From: Mesorhizobium silamurunense
GTDB taxonomy: Bacteria > Pseudomonadota > Alphaproteobacteria > Rhizobiales > Rhizobiaceae
DNA length: 37,278 bases
Assembly: GCF_014843825.1 (NCBI RefSeq)
Contig: NZ_JHQR01000178.1
Location: 1 to 37,278 of the forward strand
Direction of reading: 5' to 3'
The position numbers and the translations under genes were made by a program. The notes under the pieces are model-generated. The model made no database searches. It had not been told where the DNA came from and worked only from the letters and a program-made list of their open reading frames with translations. Positions 24,461 through 30,513 of the stretch are shown here, in pieces (the first letter of the stretch is position 1; every line of letters begins with the position of its first letter).

Positions 24461-24924
24461 TAAGAGACATTGCCGGAATCCGGATCGTCAGGCCCGCGCT
24501 TCACATTCTCGCGGTAGATGGCGTAGGCGGCGAGCGCGACCGCGGGCGCGAGAAGCGCGCCCAGGCCGCCCTTGCTCTTCGCAAGCGCCGGAAGCAGCGC
24601 GAGCGCCGCGGTGATGCCGACCGCCGTCATGTCGGCCTTTCGCCTTCGCGCGCGCCGCCGCGCCCGCCTGCCAGCGGTCAGCTTGTGGATCACAAGAATG
24701 ATCGCCGCCAACACCAGGAACCCCACGCCAAAGCCCAGGGAAGTCGCCAGCGGCCCGTAGCGCGCGGCAAGCCAGATATAGGCGGCGCCGACGAGGAAGC
24801 CGACGCCGCACAGGACGAAAATACCGGCAAGCCCGTAGAGGATTGCCGTCATGCGCGCTCTTTGCAAAGCGGCCGTCGCCTCGCCGGAAGCGAGGGCCGA
24901 AATCAGCGAAGCCAGCGTCCCCAT
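24460..24924 (-). CDS. Phage-holin-superfamily membrane protein (YqjE/DUF1469-like)
   Basis: A 154-aa membrane protein that begins MGTLASLISALASGEATAAL and has two adjacent hydrophobic segments (AILYGLAGIFVLCGVGFLVG and LATSLGFGVGFLVLAAIIL). An Arg-rich stretch (RRARRRARRRK), a third, weaker hydrophobic region and a polar tail follow. The layout resembles the Actinobacterial holin-X/YqjE-type family, often encoded next to DUF883 (YqjD/ElaB) proteins, as here. Its start lies 7 bp after the stop of the DUF883 gene, so the two form an operon read from the EcfG promoter at 25289-25313. A role in envelope stress is likely, but the biochemical function is unknown. Confidence 0.78.
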   Translation of the reverse strand: MGTLASLISALASGEATAALQRARMTAILYGLAGIFVLCGVGFLVGAAYIWLAARYGPLATSLGFGVGFLVLAAIILVIHKLTAGRRARRRARRRKADMTAVGITAALALLPALAKSKGGLGALLAPAVALAAYAIYRENVKRGPDDPDSGNVS

Positions 24925-24931
24925 ATGTGGG

Positions 24932-25258
24932 CTAGCGGCGCGAGAGCAGCGCGAACAGGAAGCCTATTCCCGCGGCGATCGCCAGCGATGTCACCGGCTT
25001 TTCGCGAACGCTGGCTATCAACTGCGCTTCCAGATCCTGGGCACTTCCGCGCACGCTTTCGAACGCTGCCTCGCCTTGCGCGCGCAACTGCTCGACCCCC
25101 TCGGTGGCCGCGCGCCGCGCCGCGCCGTAGCTGTCGTCCCTGGTCTTGGCCAATTGCCTGGTGAGTTCTTCGATATCGGCCTTCAACTGCCGGATGTCGG
25201 CTTCGAGGTCGGAGTTGGAGGGAGCACCTGTTGCGGATCTGCCTGCGGCGGTCGCCAT
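24932..25258 (-). CDS. DUF883 (ElaB/YqjD-like) membrane-tethered coiled-coil protein
   Basis: A 108-aa protein with a long amphipathic helix (DLEADIRQLKADIEELTRQL onward) and a C-terminal hydrophobic anchor (PVTSLAIAAGIGFLFALLSR) preceded by VREKP. This is the ElaB/YqjD/YgaM layout; in E. coli these are stationary-phase, sigma-S-dependent inner-membrane proteins that bind ribosomes. Here a perfect EcfG promoter lies 31 bp before the ATG, consistent with EcfG serving the role sigma-S has in E. coli. It is the first gene of a pair with the holin-like protein. Confidence 0.85.
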   Translation of the reverse strand: MATAAGRSATGAPSNSDLEADIRQLKADIEELTRQLAKTRDDSYGAARRAATEGVEQLRAQGEAAFESVRGSAQDLEAQLIASVREKPVTSLAIAAGIGFLFALLSRR

Positions 25259-25288
25259 TGCTTAACTCCTTAAGTTCGCTTCGATTTC

Positions 25289-25313
25289 AACGCCCGGTCG
25301 AGGCCGGGGTTCC
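25289..25313 (-). promoter_or_regulatory. EcfG (GSR) promoter of the DUF883/holin-like operon
   Basis: Minus strand GGAAC (25313-25309), 16 bp, CGTT (25292-25289). The -10 lies 30 bp before the ATG at 25258, leaving a short leader. Confidence 0.78.
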
Positions 25314-25334
25314 GTTCCTCGCAGTCCAGATACT

Positions 25335-25681
25335 TCAGATCAGGGGCCTGCGCTGCATCTCGCCCATCAGGCTACCTTGCAGGCCGATGAAGATCGCCCG
25401 GCATGGAATAGTTGAGGATTTGCCGCCGCCCGTCGGACAGCAGCTTGTAGCGGAATGCCCGGCCTGAAAGCACGGTGTAGAGATGCGCGCTGTATCGACC
25501 AGCACCGTCGCGCCCTTGTCGACGGCAAGCTCTCCTTTCTTGAAGCTGCTGACGAACGACAACTCTTGGCTTTCGAACTCGCGAAAGGCCAGCAACGGCC
25601 GCAGCGGGCAATTCTCGCAAGGATATTGGTCTCGCAAGGATATTGGCGGCTGGGAACGGAAGGTGCGCTTTGGCCGGACAT
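25335..25681 (-). pseudogene. Frameshifted, C-terminally truncated Crp/Fnr-family regulator
   Basis: The remnant starts at the ATG at 25681 (GAGGGG 5 nt upstream) as MSGQSAPSVPSRQYPCE. A 17-bp tandem duplication (25613-25646) then shifts the frame. Ignoring it, reading continues NCPLRPLLAFREFESQELSF and KKGELAVDKGATVLVD. A second shift near 25495 is needed to continue SAHLYTVLSGRAFRYKLLSD, GRRQILNYSMPGD, and a third near 25390 for IGLQGSLMGEMQ. These are recognisable pieces of the cyclic-nucleotide-binding-fold domain of Crp/Fnr regulators. About 115 of the usual ~240 codons remain; the rest of that domain and the whole helix-turn-helix are gone. It cannot make a working regulator, although an EcfG promoter stands intact upstream. 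Confidence 0.82.
25613..25646. repeat. Perfect 17-bp tandem duplication
   Basis: TCTCGCAAGGATATTGG occurs twice in direct succession (25613-25629 and 25630-25646). Because 17 is not a multiple of three it disrupts the reading frame of the Crp/Fnr remnant after its seventeenth codon. Confidence 0.92.
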
Positions 25682-25724
25682 TTCGACCCCTCTTCGAAAT
25701 CCCTGCCCCGATCGGGCGAATGGA

Positions 25725-25749
25725 AACGCTCCACGCGGACCGAGGTTCC
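25725..25749 (-). promoter_or_regulatory. EcfG (GSR) promoter upstream of the Crp/Fnr pseudogene
   Basis: Minus strand GGAAC (25749-25745), 16 bp, CGTT (25728-25725), 44 bp before the pseudogene's ATG at 25681. Confidence 0.72.
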
Positions 25750-25846
25750 GCCGATCACGGCAATGCATCACCCGGTCATGTCTTTTTTAAATGACAGAGA
25801 CCCAAATACCGCGCATGACTGCGGGCCTTGTAGGAGTCGCCGACAC

Positions 25847-26227
25847 GTGCCCCCATTGCTGAACGGATTGCGTATCCTGGTCGTAGAGGACGAATTCCTG
25901 ATCGCGATGGATGTCGAACAGCTATGCCGGGACCATGGTGCCGCCCATGTCGCCATCGCCCGCGGATTGACCGAGATCGACGAGCAGGACCTGCCGTCCC
26001 GCTTCGACGCGGCCGTCGTCGACCTGATGCTGGACGGCGTTTCGACCCTTGATTTTGCCGGACGACTGCGCAGCACAGGCGTTCCGTTCGTCTTTGCCAC
26101 CGGCTATTCGGACTCGGATGACCTCAGGGACTCTTTTCCCGAGATACGGCTGATCGGCAAACCCTTTTCGGGCGATGACCTTGTCGCGGCCCTGGCTGCC
26201 GCCTGCGGGCGCGCGGCCGCCGCCTGA
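25847..26227 (+). CDS. Single-domain response regulator with a FATGY motif
   Basis: A stand-alone receiver of about 126 aa: LRILVVEDEFLIAMDVE (acidic pocket), AAVVDLMLDGVS (phospho-acceptor Asp), FVFATGYSD (switch Thr) and RLIGKPFS (conserved Lys), with no output domain. The Phe-Ala-Thr-Gly-Tyr stretch is the hallmark of the FAT GUY receiver family, whose member SdrG modulates the general stress response in Sphingomonas. Its location between the GSR genes and ecfG supports a similar role. The GTG at 25847 with AGGAG 10 nt upstream is my preferred start; the frame is open further upstream through the pseudogene's promoter region, which I regard as non-coding. Confidence 0.83.
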   Translation: MPPLLNGLRILVVEDEFLIAMDVEQLCRDHGAAHVAIARGLTEIDEQDLPSRFDAAVVDLMLDGVSTLDFAGRLRSTGVPFVFATGYSDSDDLRDSFPEIRLIGKPFSGDDLVAALAAACGRAAAA

Positions 26228-26271
26228 ACGGGTCATTCGCCACAAGGAACGATATTAGAGACGGGGTGATC

Positions 26272-26823
26272 TCAGGCCGCGTTCGAACCGGTCACCTGCG
26301 CCGAGATCGCATCGGGGCCGTATTCGTCCTCGCCGGAAATCTTGAGGATATCCTGCAGCCGGGCGCGCGCCCGGCTGACCCGGCTCTTGATGGTGCCGAC
26401 CGCGCAGCCGCAGATCTCCGCCGCCTCTTCGTACGAGAAACCGGACGCGCCGATCAGGATGATGGCTTCGCGCTGATCCTCCGGCAACTGCTCCAGCGCG
26501 CCGCGAAAATCCTTGAGGTCGAGCTGGCCATGCTGGGCCGGGTGGACGGCAAGCCTGGCGGTCATGATGCCGTCGCTGTCCTGCACCTCGCGGCCGCGCT
26601 TGCGCATCTGCGAATAGAATTCGTTGCGCAGGATGGTGAACAGCCAGGCCTTGAGGTTGGTGCCCGGCTGGAAGCTCTCATGCTTGTCCCACGCCTTGAC
26701 CAGGGTTTCCTGGACGAGGTCGTCCGCCTTGTCCGCATTCTGCGTCAGCGATACCGCAAAGGCGCGCAGGCTCGGGATCGCGCCGAGCAGCTCGGTCTTG
26801 AAGCTCTGGGAGACCGCCGCCAT
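26272..26823 (-). CDS. ecfG: General stress response sigma factor EcfG (ECF15 group)
   Basis: A 183-aa ECF sigma factor with region 2 (DKADDLVQETLVKAWDKHES, then LKAWLFTILRNEFYSQMRKR) and region 4 (LEQLPEDQREAIILIGASGF, then YEEAAEICGCAVGTIKSRVS). The sequence is typical of the ECF15/EcfG group, which directs RNA polymerase to GGAAC-N16/17-CGTT promoters. It lies 3 bp after nepR, which encodes its anti-sigma factor, and opposite phyR, the conserved GSR locus arrangement. The nepR-ecfG operon itself has such a promoter, so EcfG should activate its own synthesis. Nine matching promoters lie within 9 kb. Confidence 0.95.
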   Translation of the reverse strand: MAAVSQSFKTELLGAIPSLRAFAVSLTQNADKADDLVQETLVKAWDKHESFQPGTNLKAWLFTILRNEFYSQMRKRGREVQDSDGIMTARLAVHPAQHGQLDLKDFRGALEQLPEDQREAIILIGASGFSYEEAAEICGCAVGTIKSRVSRARARLQDILKISGEDEYGPDAISAQVTGSNAA

Positions 26824-26826
26824 GCC

Positions 26827-27030
26827 TCAGTCCTTTTTCTCGGCGGGTTCGGCCTTTTCCAGCTGGCTGAGCAACTGAGCGAATCGATCCGGCACCTGAT
26901 CGGAGACCAGCTCGTCGTAATATTGTTTGAGTTTGCGGGCGATTTCGGAGTTCGGTCCGAGCGGATTACCACCCCCATTCCGGTGCCTGCTCATGGCGCC
27001 AGTCGTTGAATTCTTTGACATTTCTTTCAT
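26827..27030 (-). CDS. nepR: Anti-sigma factor NepR
   Basis: A 67-aa protein whose core IARKLKQYYDELVSDQVPDR followed by FAQLLSQLE is the NepR signature: two short helices that bind EcfG, or phosphorylated PhyR in its place. The flanks are short and polar, as in other NepR proteins. I chose the ATG at 27030 (AGGG 5 nt upstream); ATG at 27021 and an upstream GTG at 27051 are alternatives. It precedes ecfG by 3 bp, consistent with coupled production of sigma and anti-sigma. Confidence 0.92.
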   Translation of the reverse strand: MKEMSKNSTTGAMSRHRNGGGNPLGPNSEIARKLKQYYDELVSDQVPDRFAQLLSQLEKAEPAEKKD

Positions 27031-27122
27031 ATTTGCCCTAATTCCCAGCACCCGAACCGCTCAAGAACCACAGACCACAACGCAAGCGGCACCTTGTCTG
27101 GTTGCCCATCCCGAAAATCCGA

Positions 27123-27147
27123 AACGCCCGCTTCCTAATTTAGTTCC
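27123..27147 (-). promoter_or_regulatory. EcfG promoter of nepR-ecfG (autoregulatory)
   Basis: Minus strand GGAAC (27147-27143), 16 bp, CGTT (27126-27123), about 93 bp upstream of the nepR ATG. Its -35 lies back to back with that of phyR. Confidence 0.85.
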
Positions 27148-27156
27148 ACAGCAAGC

Positions 27157-27181
27157 GGAACTTTTTCACAAAGCCGACGTT
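27157..27181 (+). promoter_or_regulatory. EcfG promoter of phyR
   Basis: GGAAC (27157-27161), 16 bp, CGTT (27178-27181), 70 bp upstream of the phyR ATG at 27252. Only 9 bp separate its -35 from that of the divergent nepR-ecfG promoter. Confidence 0.85.
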
Positions 27182-27251
27182 GGTTTGCCGGGGTTTGCGA
27201 TCCGTTTGGCCCAATGAAATGCAACAACGTCATCTGAGGGAGACGTCAAAT

Positions 27252-28046
27252 ATGAGCCTATCCGCAACCATCGCTCCTCACCTGCCGTTCCTTCGCCGTT
27301 TCTCCCGCGCCGTCTCGGGATCGCAGGAAAGCGGTGACGCGTTGGTCGCCGCGTTGCTGGAAGCCATCATCGCCGACACCGAAGTCTTCCCCAAGGCATC
27401 GAGCGACCGGATCGCGCTGTACAAGGTCTTTGCCAGACTCTTCACCTCGATTGCCATCCGCGTGCCGCAAGAACATGCGCAGACCGCCTGGGAGCAGCGG
27501 GCGGCCGCCAATCTGAACGCGATCGCGCCGCGGCCGCGGCAGGCCTTCCTGCTGGTCGCCGTGGAGGGTTTCAGCGAGGACGAGGCGGCGGAAATCCTCG
27601 ATGCCGACGAGCAGGAGTTCTCCGAATTGCTTGCCCAGGCAAGCAGCGAGATTTCCCGCCAGGTCGCGACCGACGTGCTGATCATCGAGGACGAGCCGCT
27701 GATCGCCATGGACATCGAGGAGATGGTCGAAAGCCTCGGCCATCGCGTGGTCGGCACCGCGCGCACGCATGCCGAGGCGGTGGCCATTTTCGGCAAGACG
27801 CGTCCGAAAATGGTCCTGGCCGACATCCAGCTCGCCGACGGCAGCTCGGGGATCGAGGCGGTGAACGAGATCTTGTCCTCGACGCCGGTGCCGGTGATCT
27901 TCATCACCGCTTTCCCCGAACGCCTGTTGACCGGCGAGCGTCCCGAACCGGCGTTTCTGGTGACCAAACCGTTCAATCCCGACATGGTCAAGGCCCTGAT
28001 CAGCCAGGCGCTTTTCTTCGATCGCCAGGCCAAAGCCGCAGCCTGA
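27252..28046 (+). CDS. phyR: General stress response regulator PhyR (sigma-like domain plus receiver)
   Basis: A 264-aa anti-anti-sigma protein. Residues ~1-135 form the sigma-like domain that mimics EcfG (SLSATIAPHLPFLRRFSRAV; PRPRQAFLLVAVEGFSEDEA). Residues ~140-262 form the receiver: VLIIEDEPLIAMDIEEMVES, phospho-acceptor Asp191 in VLADIQLADGSSG, FITAFPE and LVTKPFN. On phosphorylation the sigma-like domain sequesters NepR and frees EcfG. The ATG at 27252 follows GAGGGAG at about 9 nt and gives the standard PhyR length. It is divergent from nepR-ecfG and driven by an EcfG promoter. Candidate kinases at 22826, 28555 and 30858 are all nearby HWE-type proteins. Confidence 0.95.
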   Translation: MSLSATIAPHLPFLRRFSRAVSGSQESGDALVAALLEAIIADTEVFPKASSDRIALYKVFARLFTSIAIRVPQEHAQTAWEQRAAANLNAIAPRPRQAFLLVAVEGFSEDEAAEILDADEQEFSELLAQASSEISRQVATDVLIIEDEPLIAMDIEEMVESLGHRVVGTARTHAEAVAIFGKTRPKMVLADIQLADGSSGIEAVNEILSSTPVPVIFITAFPERLLTGERPEPAFLVTKPFNPDMVKALISQALFFDRQAKAAA

Positions 28047-28157
28047 CCTCATCCATACCGACAATCGAGATCTCATGCGAGGGTTCCGCCTCGCATGAGG
28101 CTGGGCGGTGCCTGATCGGTAACTGCTTACAGGGGGTCGTCTTTTTCCGCAAATGGT

Positions 28158-28182
28158 GGAACAAACGGTATCCAGCCACGTT
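28158..28182 (+). promoter_or_regulatory. EcfG (GSR) promoter of the DUF1328 gene
   Basis: GGAAC (28158-28162), 16 bp, CGTT (28179-28182), 27 bp upstream of the ATG at 28210. Confidence 0.78.
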
Positions 28183-28209
28183 TTTCAGGTCATCAGAAGG
28201 AGATGTATC

Positions 28210-28374
28210 ATGCTGTACTGGGCGCTCGTTTTTCTTGTGGTCGCGATTATCGCCGGCGCGCTTGGGTTCGGCGGCATTGCCGGCACATCGGCTGGCATCG
28301 CACAGATATTGTTCTTCATCTTCCTTGCCTTCCTGGTGATTTCGCTCATCGCCGGCCTTTTCAGACGGGCTTGA
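28210..28374 (+). CDS. DUF1328 (YtjA-like) small membrane protein
   Basis: A 54-aa very hydrophobic protein with two membrane segments ([20 protein letters not shown] and [20 protein letters not shown]). The G-F-GGIAG-x-S-AGIAQ centre and the short basic end FRRA are diagnostic of the DUF1328/YtjA family found across proteobacteria, often stress induced but without known biochemistry. AAGGAG lies 7 nt before the ATG. It has an EcfG promoter immediately upstream, making it a likely member of the core GSR output. A 10-bp-stem hairpin follows the gene. Confidence 0.9.
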   Translation: MLYWALVFLVVAIIAGALGFGGIAGTSAGIAQILFFIFLAFLVISLIAGLFRRA

Positions 28375-28554
28375 CGCGTGAAACGCCGAACACTGGAAGC
28401 CGCACCCCTCAAACGGTTTCCAGCTACCGCCGGGCGGTGTCCCCAAAGGGCATCGTCCGGCGGACCGCTTTTGGGGCTGCGCGCAGCCTCGGCATGTCAA
28501 AGCCGGGGCTGCGACCTGTCTTAAGCGTTCAAGCCTGGATGCGGGAAGTTTCGG
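28375..28554. other. 180-bp intergenic region with several potential RNA hairpins
   Basis: No gene is seen. CTGGAAGCCG (28393-28402) pairs with CGGTTTCCAG (28414-28423), with one G-U. CCCCAAA (28441-28447) pairs with TTTGGGG (28470-28476) around an inner GTCC/GGAC helix. GGCTGCGCGCAGCC (28475-28488) is self-complementary. The first may end or protect the DUF1328 mRNA; the others could fold in the leader of the downstream kinase gene. Confidence 0.4.
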
Positions 28555-29586
28555 ATGCGTTCCAAGGCCTCACAGAAGGACGATACGCAAAGACGCAGCG
28601 ACGAAGTGATCGCGATGCATCCGGCAGAGAACGGGATGCAGCTAGGGCGCGCGTTGCTCCATGCGCTTCACAATGCTGGAATTTCGGTCCTCTATCAGGA
28701 TCGTGAAATGAAAACCGTCTGGGCCCGCAACATGCGCCCCCCGTGGGCGTCCGAGACGGCCGACGGCAAGGATCTGCTCTCCCCCGCACAGGCCGCGCGC
28801 ATAAGCGCAGCCAAACGCAAGGTGATTGAAACCGGTAACGCGGAGCGCCTCGAGCTCGGCATACCCGACAGTGACGGCGTGCGCTGGTTCCATATCTGGA
28901 TCGATGCCGATCGCAGCGGCTCCGGCGAAGTTCAGGGCGTCGTCACCACCATGGTCGAGACGACGGAGCAGAAACGCCGCGAGCAGACGCTGAAGACGTT
29001 ACTGCGGGAGGTCAGCCATCGTTCGAAGAACCTTCTGGCCATCATCCAGAGCATCGCCACCCAGACCGGGCGCTACTCGGAGACGCTTGGCGATTTCCTG
29101 ACGCGCTTTCGCGGCCGCATCCAGTCGCTCGCCTCGTCTCAGGATCTGGTGACATCCTCCAACTGGCGGGGAGCAGCGCTTCGGGAACTCATATCCGGCC
29201 AGGTCGGCCGCTATAGCGCCGATCCGGGTCGCAGCTTGCGTTTGGATGGCGAGAACCCTTACCTCAACCCGAACGCCGCCCTGCATATCGGGCTGGCCAT
29301 GCATGAGCTGGCCGTCAATTCGGTAAGCTACGGCGCCCTGTCCCGGCCCGGCGGTCGGGTCAAGGTAAGCGCCAGGATCGCGGCCGGCAGCGAGACTTCG
29401 TCCGGCCTTTTGCTGATCTGGACGGAAAAGATCGGCGCAGGCCAGCGCAACGAAAAACGCTTTGGCAGCGTCGCACTCGAACGCGTCGTGCCGACGTCGC
29501 TGAATGGCTCGGCCACACTCGATATCGACGAGGATCATCTCGAATATCGCCTCACGATTCCGCGCGGCAATTTCGAGATGGAGTGA
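28555..29586 (+). CDS. Soluble PAS-type HWE-family sensor histidine kinase
   Basis: A 343-aa cytoplasmic kinase. The N-terminal ~140 residues look like one PAS domain (ALHNAGISVLYQDREMKTVW, ending VVTTMVETTEQKRRE). The HWE-type core has LREVSHRSKNLLAIIQSIAT (phospho-acceptor His155), N-box HELAVNSVSYGALS, and LIWTEK, where Trp-x-Glu is kept. It lacks any receiver or membrane segment. Its position immediately after phyR and the DUF1328 gene makes it a strong candidate for a PhyR kinase, but no direct evidence is in the sequence. The ATG at 28555 follows GGGAAG at about 6 nt; ATG at 28615 is an alternative. It is followed by repeat copy C. Confidence 0.87.
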   Translation: MRSKASQKDDTQRRSDEVIAMHPAENGMQLGRALLHALHNAGISVLYQDREMKTVWARNMRPPWASETADGKDLLSPAQAARISAAKRKVIETGNAERLELGIPDSDGVRWFHIWIDADRSGSGEVQGVVTTMVETTEQKRREQTLKTLLREVSHRSKNLLAIIQSIATQTGRYSETLGDFLTRFRGRIQSLASSQDLVTSSNWRGAALRELISGQVGRYSADPGRSLRLDGENPYLNPNAALHIGLAMHELAVNSVSYGALSRPGGRVKVSARIAAGSETSSGLLLIWTEKIGAGQRNEKRFGSVALERVVPTSLNGSATLDIDEDHLEYRLTIPRGNFEME

Positions 29587-29670
29587 ACCGCCGCGTCGCC
29601 GCCGGCATTCGCCGCCAAGGCTCTTAACCGGCTGTTCACCATAAAGTCCGATTCTGCTCCCGGCTAAAAA

Positions 29671-29767
29671 GCAACTCCAGCAAAAGCGCGCAGCGGATTT
29701 CGTCTGGAGTTGCGTAAAAACAAGTACTTGGAGCGGATCGGCGACCCCATCAAACGCTGAACCGCTC
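29671..29767. repeat. Dispersed palindromic intergenic repeat, copy C
   Basis: Perfect 10-bp arms GCAACTCCAG (29671-29680) and CTGGAGTTGC (29704-29713) are followed by GTAAAAACAA, then a second pair GAGCGG (29731-29736) / CCGCTC (29762-29767) around ATCGGCGACCCCATCAAACG. This is the most complete copy and defines the element's two-hairpin layout. Confidence 0.68.
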
Positions 29768-29829
29768 GGGTGCGCCGAAACCCAACCGCGCCTAGTCACA
29801 CGATTTGGCACGCGATTTGGGAGGAATGA

Positions 29830-30000
29830 ATGATGGTTGCCGACATGAACAGGTTGGAGCAGGCCGCCCGCGTCTCGATGAGCGGCTTCCAGGACGTCGA
29901 GGCACCGCCCTTGCCCCATTCCTCCCATCTGTCGCTTCGCCTCGGCGCCGTCGCGCTCCTTGCTGCCCTGGTGCTGGCGGCTGCGTGGCAGTTGACCTGA
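29830..30000 (+). CDS. 56-aa single-pass membrane protein
   Basis: A short frame starting MMVADMNRLEQAARVSMSGF, with an acidic/polar N-terminal half and a C-terminal hydrophobic segment (LGAVALLAALVLAAAWQLT) that ends at the stop, so it would be a tail-anchored protein. GGGAGG lies 5 nt before the ATG at 29830 (a second ATG follows directly), a convincing ribosome-binding site. Codon use is GC3-rich. I recognise no family and saw no EcfG promoter upstream. It is 102 bp upstream of the 108-aa protein gene on the same strand. Confidence 0.55.
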   Translation: MMVADMNRLEQAARVSMSGFQDVEAPPLPHSSHLSLRLGAVALLAALVLAAAWQLT

Positions 30001-30053
30001 TCCGACGGGGTTCCCATTCGAGCGACCACCAAGGGCTCGCGGCATCGCGGCCA

Positions 30054-30079
30054 GGAACTTTTGAGTGGCGAGAATCGTT
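30054..30079 (+). promoter_or_regulatory. EcfG (GSR) promoter of the 108-aa protein gene
   Basis: GGAAC (30054-30058), 17 bp, CGTT (30076-30079). The -10 is only 23 bp from the GTG at 30103, leaving a leader of roughly 15 nt that still contains the ribosome-binding site. Confidence 0.68.
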
Positions 30080-30102
30080 CTTTGCGGCGGGAGGATTCAC
30101 CC

Positions 30103-30429
30103 GTGGAACACATCGCCGCTTTGCTCCTCGTCATCGGCTGCTCGGACACCATGACCGATTGCCGCGAGTTGTCGGTGCCGGTCGGCGTCTTCGAGACCTT
30201 CGAGGCTTGCATCGCCGAACGGCCCTTTGCGCTGGGCGACCTGCGGGGCCGGACGCCGCATATCATGGGGGAGTGCCTTGCCGTCGATCCGGCGCTCGAG
30301 GACGACTACGATCAGATCCTCTGGACCGTGCGTCCCGACGGCACGCTCGTCGCGTCGCTGGCGGTCTCCGGCACGCTTGTCGCGTCAAACGGCGCGCGCC
30401 CCGAAAAAGACTATCTTCAGCAACAATAA
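30103..30429 (+). CDS. 108-aa conserved Cys-containing protein of unknown function
   Basis: A small protein starting VEHIAALLLVIGCSDTMTDC, with four cysteines and a short hydrophobic start. Conserved-looking features are GCS-x5-C-RE-x4-V-x-V-FET near the N-terminus, GECLAVDPALEDDYDQILW in the middle and the C-terminal SNGARPEKDYLQQQ. I recognise this as resembling an uncharacterised family in Rhizobiales, without a known function. Whether the hydrophobic start is an export signal is unclear. The GTG at 30103 has GGAGG 8 nt upstream; the in-frame region upstream overlaps the promoter and is rejected. The EcfG promoter marks it as a likely GSR target. Confidence 0.75.
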   Translation: MEHIAALLLVIGCSDTMTDCRELSVPVGVFETFEACIAERPFALGDLRGRTPHIMGECLAVDPALEDDYDQILWTVRPDGTLVASLAVSGTLVASNGARPEKDYLQQQ

Positions 30430-30481
30430 GATCAGGCAAGCAAAGCCCGTTTTTTCGTGCTAAATGGCGGCTGGCACTGCC

Positions 30482-30505
30482 CAAAAGTGAGGACAAAAGT
30501 GAGGA
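30482..30505. repeat. 12-bp tandem duplication in the lipoprotein gene leader
   Basis: CAAAAGTGAGGA occurs twice in succession (30482-30493, 30494-30505). The second copy supplies the GAGGAG ribosome-binding site of the gene at 30514; the first is a duplicate Shine-Dalgarno. Confidence 0.8.
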
Positions 30506-30513
30506 GCAATTTT

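Noticed and set aside
25372..25758. An intact 128-aa protein gene over the Crp/Fnr remnant
   Set aside because: Crp/Fnr-like residues are split over different frames in this region, so each single open frame is only a part of the pseudogene.
25643..25846. N-terminal extension of the FATGY receiver
   Set aside because: The extension runs through the pseudogene start and its EcfG promoter, and adds residues unlike any receiver; the receiver fold begins just after 25847.
28424..28554. Possible signal recognition particle or other housekeeping RNA
   Set aside because: The hairpins are present, but I could not match the conserved SRP loop or any other RNA family that I know.
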